Source of the DNA: Candidatus Schekmanbacteria bacterium | GTDB taxonomy: Bacteria > Schekmanbacteria > GWA2-38-11 > J061 | Assembly (NCBI GenBank): GCA_016219965.1 | Contig: JACRJM010000001.1 | Location: 1-64,000, forward strand | Direction of reading: 5' to 3' | DNA: 64,000 bases | Shown: piece after piece, positions 35,457-44,372 of the stretch | Layout: the number at the start of each line of letters is the position of its first letter | How positions within the stretch are numbered: the stretch's first letter is position 1 | Translations under genes and position numbers: made by a program | The notes under the pieces: generated by a model | The model's database searches: none | Told to the model about the DNA's origin: nothing | The model's input: only the letters and a program-made list of their open reading frames with translations

Positions 35457-36806
35457 ATGATACTTCTTATAAATCCTCCGTACTTTGAGCGGGACGAGCT
35501 TAAAGATCGGTTTGAACGTTACCGTGAATGGATAAAAAAAGGGAACATGTATGCCGTAGCCTTTGAGCCGCCCATCGGAATCGCAGAACTTGCCACATTC
35601 CTTCGCTCTAAGGGCAAGAAGGTAGAAATAATGGATATCCCCGGTGATTTTATCTCTGATGCTGAGATTGAAAAAAGGCTTATCAATCTTAAGCCTGAAA
35701 TCGTGGGGATAACAGCCATGAGTTCGACCTTTGCGGAAAGCATCAGGATTGCAGGGATAGTCAAAAAAATACTTTCCGGTACAACCATAGTTTTAGGTGG
35801 TGTCCATCCTACAATTATGCCGGACGAGGTGCTTTCCTGTCCTGATGTTGATATAGTTGTCCGTGGAGAAGGAGAATATGCACTTCTTCAGATTGAGGAA
35901 GTTTTATCGAAAGGTGAGGGCTTTGGCTCTCTAAGAGGTATTGATGGGGTTTGCTTTTCTAATGAAGGAAAGAGAATATTATCAGAGAAAAGCCATCTTA
36001 TTGATAACCTTGATGACATTCCTTTTCCGGATTATAGCCTGTTTCCTGTTGAAACTTACATTAAGTACAATGAGGAGCTCCGGAGCATACGCGGGATTTC
36101 CATGATAGCGGGACGGGGATGTCCATATAACTGCTCATTCTGTGCCGTAAGAAATACTATGGGAACTATTGACAGGAGGAGAAGCCCTAAAAAAGTTGTG
36201 GATAAGATGGAGGAGCTTGTCTCACGTTTTGGTGTTGAGGGGATATGGTTCAAGGACAGCACATTTAACCTTGACTCAGGGTGGCTGAGAGAATTTTGCA
36301 GCGAAATTAAAAAGCGTCTTCCTGAGATGAAATGGCAGATAAATACGCGTGTCGACCTTCTTAAGGAAGACGAATTGATGATGATGAAAGATGCAGGACT
36401 CGTGCAGATTGACGTGGGGATAGAATCGGGTGTTCCTGAAACTTTAAGACTCATGGGAAAACGATACAGCATACAGGAGGTAATTCAAAACATTGCTATG
36501 GCAAGAAAATATGTCAGGGTTGCCGGTTTCTTTATGATAGGACTTCCAGGAGAAGGAGAAAAAGAAATTGATATGACATTCAGTCTTGCGAAACGTCTTG
36601 ACCTTGACAAATACTCTTTCAGTATTTTTCTTCCTCTTCCCGGAACCAAATTGTTTGATGACCTAGCAAATGAAAATAAAATCAACAAAAAAGATTTCAG
36701 GTACGGTACCGGGCATTTTACCAGAACAAATGTTTCTTTTTGTAATATGAGCGCTGAAGATCTCAATAGAAAATATTTCATGATAAATGATTTTTTTGCA
36801 AAGTGA
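35457..36806 (+). CDS. B12-binding-domain radical SAM protein
   Basis: 449 residues. N-terminal cobalamin-binding-like Rossmann domain (about 1-150; VGITAMSSTFAESIRIAG, VLGGVHPTIMPDE), then a radical SAM core with CPYNCSFC (about 221-228) binding the [4Fe-4S] cluster. VGIESGVPETLRLMGK is common to the Elp3-type subgroup. These enzymes modify lipids, cofactors or natural products; nothing nearby defines the substrate. GAGGGG precedes the ATG. A TPR gene follows 12 bases downstream. Confidence 0.88.
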   Translation: MILLINPPYFERDELKDRFERYREWIKKGNMYAVAFEPPIGIAELATFLRSKGKKVEIMDIPGDFISDAEIEKRLINLKPEIVGITAMSSTFAESIRIAGIVKKILSGTTIVLGGVHPTIMPDEVLSCPDVDIVVRGEGEYALLQIEEVLSKGEGFGSLRGIDGVCFSNEGKRILSEKSHLIDNLDDIPFPDYSLFPVETYIKYNEELRSIRGISMIAGRGCPYNCSFCAVRNTMGTIDRRRSPKKVVDKMEELVSRFGVEGIWFKDSTFNLDSGWLREFCSEIKKRLPEMKWQINTRVDLLKEDELMMMKDAGLVQIDVGIESGVPETLRLMGKRYSIQEVIQNIAMARKYVRVAGFFMIGLPGEGEKEIDMTFSLAKRLDLDKYSFSIFLPLPGTKLFDDLANENKINKKDFRYGTGHFTRTNVSFCNMSAEDLNRKYFMINDFFAK

Positions 36807-36818
36807 AGGTTAAATAAA

Positions 36819-37496
36819 ATGTCAAAATTCGTAATTTTTTACATAGTCTGGATTATCACCCGCAGTCCTCTGCTGGCTATTGCAGCAGTGATAGCTGCCT
36901 ATTATTACTTTGATAAAAGATATCTTGGTCTTTTTCCGCGTGTTACCGGTATGTTCAGGGATTCACGAGAACTTGGCGAGCTAATGAAGGAAGTAAGGAT
37001 AAATCCCCATAATGCAGCATCGCATAATGATATTGGGCGCATTCTTGTAAAACGGAAACGATTCAATGAAGGCAATGAACATTTAAAGCTTGCCATAGCG
37101 CGAATGGATGAATCCGCGGAGGCAAATTATTATTATGGCGTTTCCCTTGTCGAAACCGGAGCGACAGATGAAGGCGTTAAGCATATAATGCGTTCTCTTG
37201 AGATAAATCCCCGCTTCGGATATGGTGAACCATACCTCTATCTTGCCAGAAAATATGCTGAGGCAGGTGAAAATGAGAAGTCACTTGATATGCTTAAAAG
37301 ACTTAAACAGGTTCACACATCCAATGTTGAGGGGTTCGTGCTTGAAGGTGAAGTGCTTTCCAGAATGGGGAAAAAGGATGAAGCTGTAAAATCGTATCAA
37401 AATGCCATTGATTTTTACCGAACGTCACCGGCATATAAAAAAAGGGAACAAAGAAAGTGGAGGGTCATGGCAGGTATAAATTTGAAGCGGTTGTAA
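36819..37496 (+). CDS. Membrane-anchored TPR protein
   Basis: 225 residues. An N-terminal hydrophobic stretch (about 2-30) is followed by a soluble part with four or five tetratricopeptide-like repeats (NDIGRILVKRKRFNEGNEHLKLAI, YYYGVSLVETGATDEGVKHIMRSLEINP, and so on). The repeats probably face the cytoplasm or periplasm and bind partner proteins. It lies 12 bases after the radical SAM gene and is likely co-expressed; no specific function is recognised. Confidence 0.75.
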   Translation: MSKFVIFYIVWIITRSPLLAIAAVIAAYYYFDKRYLGLFPRVTGMFRDSRELGELMKEVRINPHNAASHNDIGRILVKRKRFNEGNEHLKLAIARMDESAEANYYYGVSLVETGATDEGVKHIMRSLEINPRFGYGEPYLYLARKYAEAGENEKSLDMLKRLKQVHTSNVEGFVLEGEVLSRMGKKDEAVKSYQNAIDFYRTSPAYKKREQRKWRVMAGINLKRL

Positions 37497-37587
37497 TTGT
37501 ATAGATAAAGAAGAAAATTGCGGGGAAGCTCTTTTATTGTATAAGATATATGAGAATTTTTTTGGATTCTAATTTCATGGAGGCAAT

Positions 37588-38853
37588 ATGAAGAACTTTA
37601 AAAAGCTGATATTTACATTAATGGTTTTTGTTTTTTTCGTAACTGTTTATTCATGGGGAGAAGGCACTCTCAAAAGATCATTTTCTGAAAAGCTGCTGGC
37701 AAATATTGACAAAACTACATGGATAAAAGACAGCACTGTAGTCAGTCCTGATATTAAAAATGTGGCTTACATCATCCGCAAGAATAAAGATGTTGCGGTA
37801 ATGGTGAATGAGAAGGAAGAAAAGGCATATGAAGGTATTGGGAAAGATACCATAGTATTCACTCCTGACAGCAGCAAAGTAGCCTATGTGGCAACAAAAA
37901 GCGGAAAATGGTTTGTCGTTAAAGGTGGTAAGGAAGAAGAACATTTTGATGGAGCAGGAAGCATAATATTTTCTCCTGATGGGAGCAAGATGGCTTATGT
38001 TGCCCAACAGGCTAAAACATTTTTCATTGTTCTTAACGGGAAGAAAGAAAGCACCTATGATTATGTTGGAAAACCGGTTTTTAGTCCTGATGGCAAAAGG
38101 CTTTCCTATCCCGCAAAGAAAGGGAAAGATGCTTTTATCGTAGTGGACGGAAAAAATGGGAAACCCTACGAAGATATAGGAGAGTATCCTGTTATGTTTA
38201 GTCCTGACAGCAGCAAGTTATCTTATGCGATTAAAAAAGGGAGCGGGTGGTTTATGGCTATTGATGATGGCTATACCGATGGTCCCTATGATGGTTTAAG
38301 CAGTATAGTGTTCAGTCCTGACAGCAGACATTTTGCTTACAAAGCTAAGAAAGGAAATACATTTATCCTGGTTATTGATGGCAAAAAATCACAAGTGTAT
38401 GATGCTGTCGGTAATATAGTGTTTAACGCCAATGGCAGTAAAGTTGCCTATACGTTCCGGAAGGAAGGGAAGTGGGGTGTTAACATAGACGGGAAGGAAG
38501 TAAAACCCTATGACCTGGCTGCAGATTTGATATATAGCAATGATGGGAAGCAATATGCCTTTGTTGCTTTTAAGAATGATACATGGGCTGTTGTGGCAAA
38601 CGGCAGGGAAGGAAATAAGTATGATTCCGTAGGAAAATCAATTCTTGCTTTCAGTCCTGACAATAAATATTTTGCCTATAATGCCAAAAAAGGAGACTAC
38701 TGGACAGTGGTGGTTAATAACAATGAAGGCGGTCTCTACAACGGCATCGTCACTCTTGGCGGAGGAGGGATTGCTTTTGATGGTTCAGAAGGGATTCATT
38801 ATATAGCATTAAAAGATGATGCCTACTATCTTGTGGAAGAATCATTCGAATAG
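37588..38853 (+). CDS. Exported WD40/PD40-like beta-propeller protein
   Basis: 421 residues with a signal peptide (LIFTLMVFVFFVTVYSWG). About nine repeats of roughly 38-40 residues follow, each with FSPD(G/S)SK(x)AYxA(x)K ... FxVxxGK, as in TolB/PD40-type propellers. The repeats are strikingly regular and rich in Lys. No catalytic motif is visible, so a binding role outside the cytoplasm is most likely. A GGAGG-like site (CATGGAGGCAAT) precedes the ATG. The gene ends at a strong terminator. Confidence 0.78.
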   Translation: MKNFKKLIFTLMVFVFFVTVYSWGEGTLKRSFSEKLLANIDKTTWIKDSTVVSPDIKNVAYIIRKNKDVAVMVNEKEEKAYEGIGKDTIVFTPDSSKVAYVATKSGKWFVVKGGKEEEHFDGAGSIIFSPDGSKMAYVAQQAKTFFIVLNGKKESTYDYVGKPVFSPDGKRLSYPAKKGKDAFIVVDGKNGKPYEDIGEYPVMFSPDSSKLSYAIKKGSGWFMAIDDGYTDGPYDGLSSIVFSPDSRHFAYKAKKGNTFILVIDGKKSQVYDAVGNIVFNANGSKVAYTFRKEGKWGVNIDGKEVKPYDLAADLIYSNDGKQYAFVAFKNDTWAVVANGREGNKYDSVGKSILAFSPDNKYFAYNAKKGDYWTVVVNNNEGGLYNGIVTLGGGGIAFDGSEGIHYIALKDDAYYLVEESFE

Positions 38854-38872
38854 GAATTAATAAGAGGAAAAT

Positions 38873-38904
38873 AAAAAAGCCCATCGGAAATCGATGGGCT
38901 TTTT
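38873..38904. terminator. Strong bidirectional rho-independent terminator
   Basis: AAAAAGCCCATCG and CGATGGGCTTTTT form a perfect 13-base stem with a 5-base loop. The A-run and T-run at its two sides make it work for both the + strand propeller gene and the convergent PEP-CTERM gene. Confidence 0.93.
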
Positions 38905-38925
38905 GTTTGGTTTGAGTTTTATATC

Positions 38926-39891
38926 TTACTTCTTTCTAAACCTTGCTATTCCTAATCCAGCCAGCGCTGAACCGAGAAGAATAAGTGTTGATGGTTCAGG
39001 GACCGGGTTTTCGACCGGGGGTAATCCTACGCCTTCAAATGCAAATATGAAAGTGTTAGGAATTCCTAAGTCCGGTCCACCGGTAACGTTTGCCTGACCA
39101 AAGGAATAAGTCTGTGCTCCCACTGCTGTGAGAGCTGCATAAGCTGCCGCTTCTGTTGCTGTCGCACCGTAGTATGTGTTGAAAGTCTTGGATTCACCCG
39201 AAGCAAGAAGCCCAAAGTCAAAATCAAATAAAGCACCATGATCATTGGGACCTGCGTCAACAACCGGACCAGGCTGATAGCTTGAGAAACTAAAAGGATT
39301 TGCTGAGTTGAAACCATTCGTATCAGTCCTGATGAGATTGCCGCCGCTGTAATCAGATATTGTTACATATTCATCAAACGGAGTCGGATAAATATCCCAA
39401 TCCATAACGCGTCTGTAGAGAAGGTTTGTTACTGAATCGCCTATGTTCTTTACTGTTACAGTAACTTCGTACAGGTTTGCCGAAGCGCTCGGATGATAAT
39501 CATGCGTAACTTCGTATGTGTTTCCAACCTGCACAACCGATACTGCCGTAGAAGCGGTCTGCGTGAAAGAAATAAGAGTAAGATTTACTGCTCCGCCATC
39601 AGAAGAAACGTTTGCATAACCGGTGGCTCCTGATATTGAATCCGCAGCTCCCCATCCTTCACACTGACAACCTGGCTCAGTTGATGCTGCGCCTGTGGGT
39701 ACATACCTTAATCCCATGTAACCGATGCCAAGCGGGTCGTTTGATATAGGAGTATTCAGATGTCCTTCCTGGTTTACTCCCATTTCGATGTTCCCATTGC
39801 TGATTACAGCACCGCCATTGTCTGAAACATAGGACCATGCAAATGGATTTGCCATAATGATGAATAAAAACGCCAGTAATACCTTTTTCAT
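38926..39891 (-). CDS. PEP-CTERM sorting-signal protein
   Basis: About 321 residues. Signal peptide (MKKVLLAFLFIIMANPFAWS) at the start, then a beta-rich mature region (about 25-290), and a C-terminal VPEPSTLILLGSALAGLGIARFRKK: PEP motif, hydrophobic helix and basic tail. This is the recognition tag for exosortase, which moves the protein to the cell surface or biofilm matrix. Start ATG 39891 follows GGGGGG; an upstream ATG at 39927 would put extra residues before the signal. A sigma-54 promoter and two palindromes lie upstream. Confidence 0.93.
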   Translation of the reverse strand: MKKVLLAFLFIIMANPFAWSYVSDNGGAVISNGNIEMGVNQEGHLNTPISNDPLGIGYMGLRYVPTGAASTEPGCQCEGWGAADSISGATGYANVSSDGGAVNLTLISFTQTASTAVSVVQVGNTYEVTHDYHPSASANLYEVTVTVKNIGDSVTNLLYRRVMDWDIYPTPFDEYVTISDYSGGNLIRTDTNGFNSANPFSFSSYQPGPVVDAGPNDHGALFDFDFGLLASGESKTFNTYYGATATEAAAYAALTAVGAQTYSFGQANVTGGPDLGIPNTFIFAFEGVGLPPVENPVPEPSTLILLGSALAGLGIARFRKK

Positions 39892-39977
39892 TGTTTTACC
39901 CCCCTCTAAATAAATGTTATTTTTCATAGAATTGATATCCTTTAAGTTTTTTCATAATTTCTTACTGTCCAATGTAA

Positions 39978-39993
39978 CGCAAAAATTATGCCA
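39978..39993 (-). promoter_or_regulatory. Sigma-54 (-24/-12) promoter of the 38926-39891 PEP-CTERM gene
   Basis: On the minus strand TGGCATAATTTTTGCG has GG and GC elements ten bases apart, as sigma-54 requires. The predicted start is near 39967, 76 bases before the gene. Paired with two upstream palindromes. The same arrangement exists at the other PEP-CTERM gene. Confidence 0.75.
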
Positions 39994-40099
39994 CATGCAA
40001 TTTTTTTTAAAATAAACTTTTATCATCTTGAATTATAATAACAAAATAAATTATGATTAAAAAAGTCTTGTTTGTGGAATATTTTTTTTCTTTGAAAAA

Positions 40100-40116
40100 T
40101 GTCCAAAAAAACAACA
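40100..40116 (-). promoter_or_regulatory. Proximal TGTC-N9-GACA-type activator site
   Basis: Minus strand TGTTGTTTTTTTGGACA; it matches the site at 50663-50679 at 15 of 17 positions. Its centre lies about 141 bases upstream of the predicted transcription start, a usual distance for a sigma-54 enhancer-binding protein. Confidence 0.65.
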
Positions 40117-40209
40117 TGGATGTTTTATAATTTATTGGTATTTTAATTTGCTAATAGAGTTTAATTTATTAATTAATGTATTTAATTTATTGTTATCAAT
40201 ACAAAATAA

Positions 40210-40226
40210 CGTCCAAAAATCCGACA
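40210..40226 (-). promoter_or_regulatory. Distal TGTC-N9-GAC(A/G)-type activator site
   Basis: Minus strand TGTCGGATTTTTGGACG, the same pattern as the proximal site with an AT-rich 9-base centre. Its centre is 110 bases further upstream than the proximal one. Confidence 0.55.
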
Positions 40227-40302
40227 GTTTGAGGTGAGAATTCTCAGTTCCAACAAACTTATTCAGAAATTCTTGAGTTTTAGTTTATTCATGAAAAAAT
40301 CC

Positions 40303-40329
40303 TTGACAGATGCTTATTATCAATATAAT
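40303..40329 (+). promoter_or_regulatory. Sigma-70-type promoter of the sucC operon
   Basis: Perfect TTGACA (40303-40308) and TATAAT (40324-40329) with a 15-base spacer, two short of optimal. It lies about 79 bases before sucC. Confidence 0.5.
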
Positions 40330-40407
40330 TTCCCGTGGATTTTCAAGGAACTTAGGACGAGTTGCATTCAAACCAGATGTATGAACCAAGTTTAGAGGAA
40401 ATGTGAA

Positions 40408-41586
40408 ATGAGACTCTTTGAATATGAAACTAAAAAGATATTAACGACTAATGGAGTTCCGGTACCAAAAAACGAAGTTGTAGAATCCGCGGCTGAGATT
40501 AAAATAGCAGGGCCGTCTGTCTTAAAAGTGCAGATACCTTCTGGTGGAAGGAAAAAAGCCGGCGGTGTCCTTTTTGCTTCTGATGGAAAGGATGCGGCTG
40601 ATAAAGCGGCATCTCTTCTGGGGAAGGAGATCAAAGGTTATAAAGTAAAGAAAGTGCTTGTAGAAGAACAGCTCAAAATAAAATCTGAATATTTCATGGC
40701 TATAACCTATGATTCAGCAAGGAAACTTCCGGTTGTAATATTTAGTTGCGAAGGTGGGATAGATATAGAGGAGCTTGCAGTAAAGTCTCCTGAAAAGATA
40801 GTACGCAGAGATATTAATACTGCTGAAGGCCTTCATGAACATCAGATGCGGGAAGTGGCTGCTAAAGCCGGAGTTGAATCAAAAGACATCCTGAAAGTGG
40901 GTGGAATACTTTTTAAGCTTTTAAATATTTTCTTCAAATATGATGCAACACTGGCTGAAATAAACCCTCTTGTGAAAACTGAAGGGGGAGATTTTTTTGC
41001 TGTGGATGGTCATATGGAACTTGATGATGATGCTCTTTACCGCCAGAAATCGCTTATTGAGTCCCTTGGGAAAAGGGAGGAATCGAAAGGAAAGGCTCAG
41101 ACGGAGTTTGAAAAAAGAGCCGCAGAGATTGATGAGCTTGACCACCGCGGTGTTGCCGGCCGCATGATCGAGTTTGACGGGAATCTTGGACTTTTAATAG
41201 GCGGAGGCGGTGCAAGCCTTACAGCCTTTGATGCGATAAGAAAACATGGCGGCAAGCCTGCAAACTACTGTGAGATAGGCGGCAATCCGAGCGTTTTTAA
41301 GGTTAAGGAGCTTGTGAAACTGATCCTTTCAAGAAAAGGGATTGATAAGATCGCAGTTATAATGAATGTTGTAAGCAATACCCGTGTTGATCTTGTGGCA
41401 AGGGGTGTGGTTAAAGGTGTTATAGAGAGCGGCAAGAATCCGGCTGATGCAATAACAGTTTTCAGGATTCCCGGAGCATGGGAAGACGAAGGGTTCAGGA
41501 TATTGAAGAAACATGGCGTACAGTATTGCGACAGGACAGTTTCTATTGATGAGGCGGCGCAAATAGCGGTTCAGAAGAGCAAGTGA
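40408..41586 (+). CDS. sucC: Succinyl-CoA synthetase beta subunit-like protein
   Basis: 392 residues, normal length. ATP-grasp domain at the N-terminus (LFEYETKKILTTNGVPVPK; VQIPSGGRKKAGGV) and a CoA-ligase beta domain at the C-terminus. In the ATP-grasp metal site AEINPLV is conserved. The loop that reads NIFGG in the E. coli enzyme is VVSNT here, and GGGAT is GGNPS, so this is a divergent member; malate- or another acyl-CoA ligase is possible. With sucD it converts an acyl-CoA plus ADP and phosphate to acid plus ATP, or the reverse. It stands first in a three-gene operon. Confidence 0.85.
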   Translation: MRLFEYETKKILTTNGVPVPKNEVVESAAEIKIAGPSVLKVQIPSGGRKKAGGVLFASDGKDAADKAASLLGKEIKGYKVKKVLVEEQLKIKSEYFMAITYDSARKLPVVIFSCEGGIDIEELAVKSPEKIVRRDINTAEGLHEHQMREVAAKAGVESKDILKVGGILFKLLNIFFKYDATLAEINPLVKTEGGDFFAVDGHMELDDDALYRQKSLIESLGKREESKGKAQTEFEKRAAEIDELDHRGVAGRMIEFDGNLGLLIGGGGASLTAFDAIRKHGGKPANYCEIGGNPSVFKVKELVKLILSRKGIDKIAVIMNVVSNTRVDLVARGVVKGVIESGKNPADAITVFRIPGAWEDEGFRILKKHGVQYCDRTVSIDEAAQIAVQKSK

Positions 41587-41632
41587 CGGTTGAGTTGAGT
41601 GAAAAATAAAAAAAGTGAAGAGGTAAAATGTT

Positions 41633-42526
41633 ATGGCAATCTTAGCTGATGAGAACACGAAGATAATAATACAGGGCATCACCGGCAGGGAAGCGACAAC
41701 CTTTACAAAAGATCTGCTCGATTACGGGGCAAATGTAGTAGGCGGAATTACCCCGGGCAAAGGTGGATGGGAGGTTTACGGTGTGCCGGTTTATGATACA
41801 GTTAAACAGTGTATTGAGAAAACCCCTGCCAATGCGTGCGTAATCTCAGTGCCGCCAGGAATGGTCAAAGGCGCGGCATTTGAAGCTATTGACAACGGGA
41901 TAAAACTTGTCGTGATAGTAACTGAAAGAGTGCCGCGAAAGGATGTAATAGATATAGTTTCTTTTGCGAGATTAAAGGATGCAAGAGTCATAGGTCCTAA
42001 TTCTCTCGGCCTCATATCTCCTCATAAAGCAAAGGTCGGGATGGTAGGAGGAAGGGCGGCTGATGTAAGAAAAGCATACAGCGAAGGTTCAGTCGGGATT
42101 ATCTCCCGTTCAGGAGGAATGACGACCGAGATCGCAAACCTCCTTACGTTGAATGGCATAGGGCAGAGCACATGTATAAGTATAGGCGGAGATGCCATAG
42201 TAGGTTCCAATTATCTTGATCTGATCCCGCTTTTTGCAAAAGACAAAGGTACAAAGGCTGTAGTGATTTTCTGTGAACCGGGCGGAAACGTTGAGGAATC
42301 ACTTTCTGAACTGGTTATAAGGGAAAAGATAAAACTTCCTATCGTTGCATTCGTGGCAGGAAGGTTTGCCGATGAAATGCCGGGTGTGAGGTTTGGACAT
42401 GCTGCCGCAATTGTTGAAGGAAACAAGGGGACCACAAAGGGTAAGATAGAGAAGTTCAGGCAGGCTGGTATTATGGTTGCTGAAGAATTCAAGGATATAA
42501 TAAAGCACTTAAAGAGCGTAATGTAA
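41633..42526 (+). CDS. sucD: Succinyl-CoA synthetase alpha subunit-like protein
   Basis: 297 residues, typical of SucD. CoA-binding Rossmann domain (IIIQGITGREATTFTKDLLDYGANVVGGITPGKGG), then the ligase domain with the active-site His in RFGHAAAIVEGNKGTTKGKIE (about residue 243), where the phosphohistidine forms. IISRSGGMTTEIANLL is a further conserved loop. It follows sucC by 46 bases and precedes a ferredoxin gene by 25. Confidence 0.93.
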   Translation: MAILADENTKIIIQGITGREATTFTKDLLDYGANVVGGITPGKGGWEVYGVPVYDTVKQCIEKTPANACVISVPPGMVKGAAFEAIDNGIKLVVIVTERVPRKDVIDIVSFARLKDARVIGPNSLGLISPHKAKVGMVGGRAADVRKAYSEGSVGIISRSGGMTTEIANLLTLNGIGQSTCISIGGDAIVGSNYLDLIPLFAKDKGTKAVVIFCEPGGNVEESLSELVIREKIKLPIVAFVAGRFADEMPGVRFGHAAAIVEGNKGTTKGKIEKFRQAGIMVAEEFKDIIKHLKSVM

Positions 42527-42551
42527 CGAGCTTAAATGATGGGAGTGTGAA

Positions 42552-42764
42552 ATGGCAAGTCTCTTTATAAACGTTAAAATAAAAAATGGTTGTCTTGGAA
42601 TTAAAAAATGCGGAGAGTGCGTTAAAGTTTGTCCTGTCAATATATTTGAAGCAAAGGATGACAGCGTTCTCATTGTTGAGGGGAACGAAGATGAATGCAC
42701 TCTCTGTGATCTTTGCCTCCAGAAATGTCCTGTTAATGTAATTGATGTGATAAGGTTGTATTAA
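42552..42764 (+). CDS. 2[4Fe-4S] ferredoxin
   Basis: 70 residues with two cluster motifs: CGECVKVCPVN (the first, with four Cys arranged C-x2-C-x3-C-P plus one Cys from the second motif) and CTLCDLCLQKCPVN. It resembles the delta subunit of 2-oxoacid:ferredoxin oxidoreductases. Direct linkage to sucCD suggests a role in 2-oxoglutarate/succinyl-CoA metabolism, but no oxidoreductase alpha or beta genes are in the window. GGGAGTG precedes the ATG. Confidence 0.93.
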   Translation: MASLFINVKIKNGCLGIKKCGECVKVCPVNIFEAKDDSVLIVEGNEDECTLCDLCLQKCPVNVIDVIRLY

Positions 42765-42832
42765 AACTTGTAACAGGATTCCCCTCGCATCATGGATATG
42801 GTATCATTCCTATTAAATTCTGAGGGCCGTTA

Positions 42833-43576
42833 TTGAATAGTTTTAAAAATCTTGAAAAGATCCATGAAGAGGCAAAGCGATATTTTATTCCCTTTTGTGA
42901 AGACCTTCTTTCATCTATTGGCGGAGAAATAGCTTCCATATCTGTATACGGCAGTGTTGCAAGCGGAGAATTCATTCCGTCCAACTCGGATATAAATTCA
43001 GTTTTTGTTTTAAATAATCTTGATTTCAATTTTCTCAGAAAATCCCATCAAGCTGTAACTGCCGGTATAAAGAGAAAAATCACAGCTCCTCTTTTTTTAA
43101 CCGGACAAATGATCCAGAACTCGTCAGATGTCTTCCCTATGGAGTTTTCTGAAATTAAGGAAAACCATGTCCTGATTTATGGAACGGATTTTTTTAGCAG
43201 CCTTGTTATTTCAGAAAAGGCTTTAAGGCTTCAATGCGAACAGCAGATAAAGGGGAAAATCCTTCTCCTCCGCCAAGCATATCTCGAATCAGGGGGTAAA
43301 AGCAAACAACTTGAAGCAATCATGGTTAATTCCATATCTTCTATATTTCCTCTGTTCCGCTCTGCATTGAGATTAAAGGGACTTATCCCTCCAGTTTCAA
43401 AAGATGAACTGATTGTCAATGTGGGGCGCGAATTCGGCATGGATTCTTCAATATTCATTGACATCCTACGTGATAAAAAAGGAGATGCCAGAATAGGAAA
43501 AAGGGAATGTGATTCCGCGTTTGAGACATATATGGAAGAACTTCAGAAACTGGCGGATATTATTGATGCGCTGTAA
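42833..43576 (+). CDS. Nucleotidyltransferase-fold protein with altered metal site
   Basis: 247 residues. The motif ISVYGSVASGEFIPSNSDINSVFVLNNLDF (about 36-65) is the NTP_transf_2 signature, G-S-x(10-11)-D-x-D, but the second Asp is Asn (SDINS). The rest is helical and resembles no family I can name. It may be a non-catalytic or weakly active member. The start is taken as TTG 42833 because GAGGG lies six bases upstream and no in-frame ATG is near. It overlaps the start of the next gene by 11 bases. Confidence 0.65.
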   Translation: MNSFKNLEKIHEEAKRYFIPFCEDLLSSIGGEIASISVYGSVASGEFIPSNSDINSVFVLNNLDFNFLRKSHQAVTAGIKRKITAPLFLTGQMIQNSSDVFPMEFSEIKENHVLIYGTDFFSSLVISEKALRLQCEQQIKGKILLLRQAYLESGGKSKQLEAIMVNSISSIFPLFRSALRLKGLIPPVSKDELIVNVGREFGMDSSIFIDILRDKKGDARIGKRECDSAFETYMEELQKLADIIDAL

Positions 43577-44345
43577 AAGCATTAAGTGTGCGGCAGGGAT
43601 TGTTTTTTTCCTTGTCATTTTTTGGGTTACTTCAGCCTCCTCGTCTGTTGATTATAATTTTCCATCACCCCGGGGATTTATTAATGATTTTAGCGGAGTA
43701 CTTTCCAGGTCAGCAGTGGCTTCTCTCTCCGGACTGTGTCAGGATATAAAAAATAAGACAGGTGTGGAAGTTTCTGTTGTAGTAATAGACAGTGTTTCTC
43801 CCTTTGAACTTGAAGATTATGCTGTAAAGCTTTTTGAAAAATGGGGTATTGGTGAAAAAAACAAAGATAACGGAGTGCTTTTCATTTTGGCAGCAAAAGA
43901 CAGGAAAATGCGGATAGAAGTAGGATATGGGCTTGAAGGAATTTTAACTGATGGGTATTGCGGTGAAACTCTTGATATGGTTATTCCCTATTTCAAAAAT
44001 GGTGAATTCGATCAGGGAGTGATGACAGGTGTTGCGCGGATCGCTGCACCTATAGGGAAAGAATATAATGTTGAATTTACTCCTCTTCCAACAAACAGCA
44101 GAAATGTTTTGAGAAAAAGGGGAGGAGGAAACCCTTTCCAGTTATTTGGCATAGCAATATTTGTAGTGATATCTTTGCTGAACAGGTTTCTTGTCAGTCC
44201 GGCTCAGCGGAGAAAAGGAAGGGGTTATTGGATGGGAGGAATCGGTTCAGGAGGATTTGGAGGAGGAGGTAGTTTCGGCGGCGGTGGTTTTGGAGGGTTT
44301 GGCGGGGGTATGAGCGGTGGCGGTGGTTCCAGCCGTTCATGGTAG
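43566..44345 (+). CDS. TPM-domain exported protein with Gly-rich tail (YgcG family)
   Basis: About 259 residues from ATG 43566. Signal peptide (AAGIVFFLVIFWVTSASS), TPM phosphatase-like domain (about 30-165; FINDFSGVLS, WGIGEKNKDNGVLFILAAKDRKMRIEVGYGLEGILTD), one membrane helix (FGIAIFVVISLLNRFLVS), and a Gly/Phe-rich tail ending in Ser. This is the usual partner of LemA, whose gene follows directly. The function in bacteria is unclear; it may concern membrane or protein quality control. Confidence 0.88.
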   Translation: MRCKSIKCAAGIVFFLVIFWVTSASSSVDYNFPSPRGFINDFSGVLSRSAVASLSGLCQDIKNKTGVEVSVVVIDSVSPFELEDYAVKLFEKWGIGEKNKDNGVLFILAAKDRKMRIEVGYGLEGILTDGYCGETLDMVIPYFKNGEFDQGVMTGVARIAAPIGKEYNVEFTPLPTNSRNVLRKRGGGNPFQLFGIAIFVVISLLNRFLVSPAQRRKGRGYWMGGIGSGGFGGGGSFGGGGFGGFGGGMSGGGGSSRSW

Positions 44346-44372
44346 TTCATTACAAGTAAGGAGATCTTGATT

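Larger units (their letters stand above)
39892..40407. other. Divergent intergenic region with PEP-CTERM and sucC promoters (516 bp)
   Basis: AT-rich spacer. On the minus strand it holds a sigma-54 promoter (39978-39993) and two palindromic candidate activator sites (40100-40116 and 40210-40226); on the plus strand it holds a sigma-70-type promoter for sucC (40303-40329). No coding potential was seen. Confidence 0.7.
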
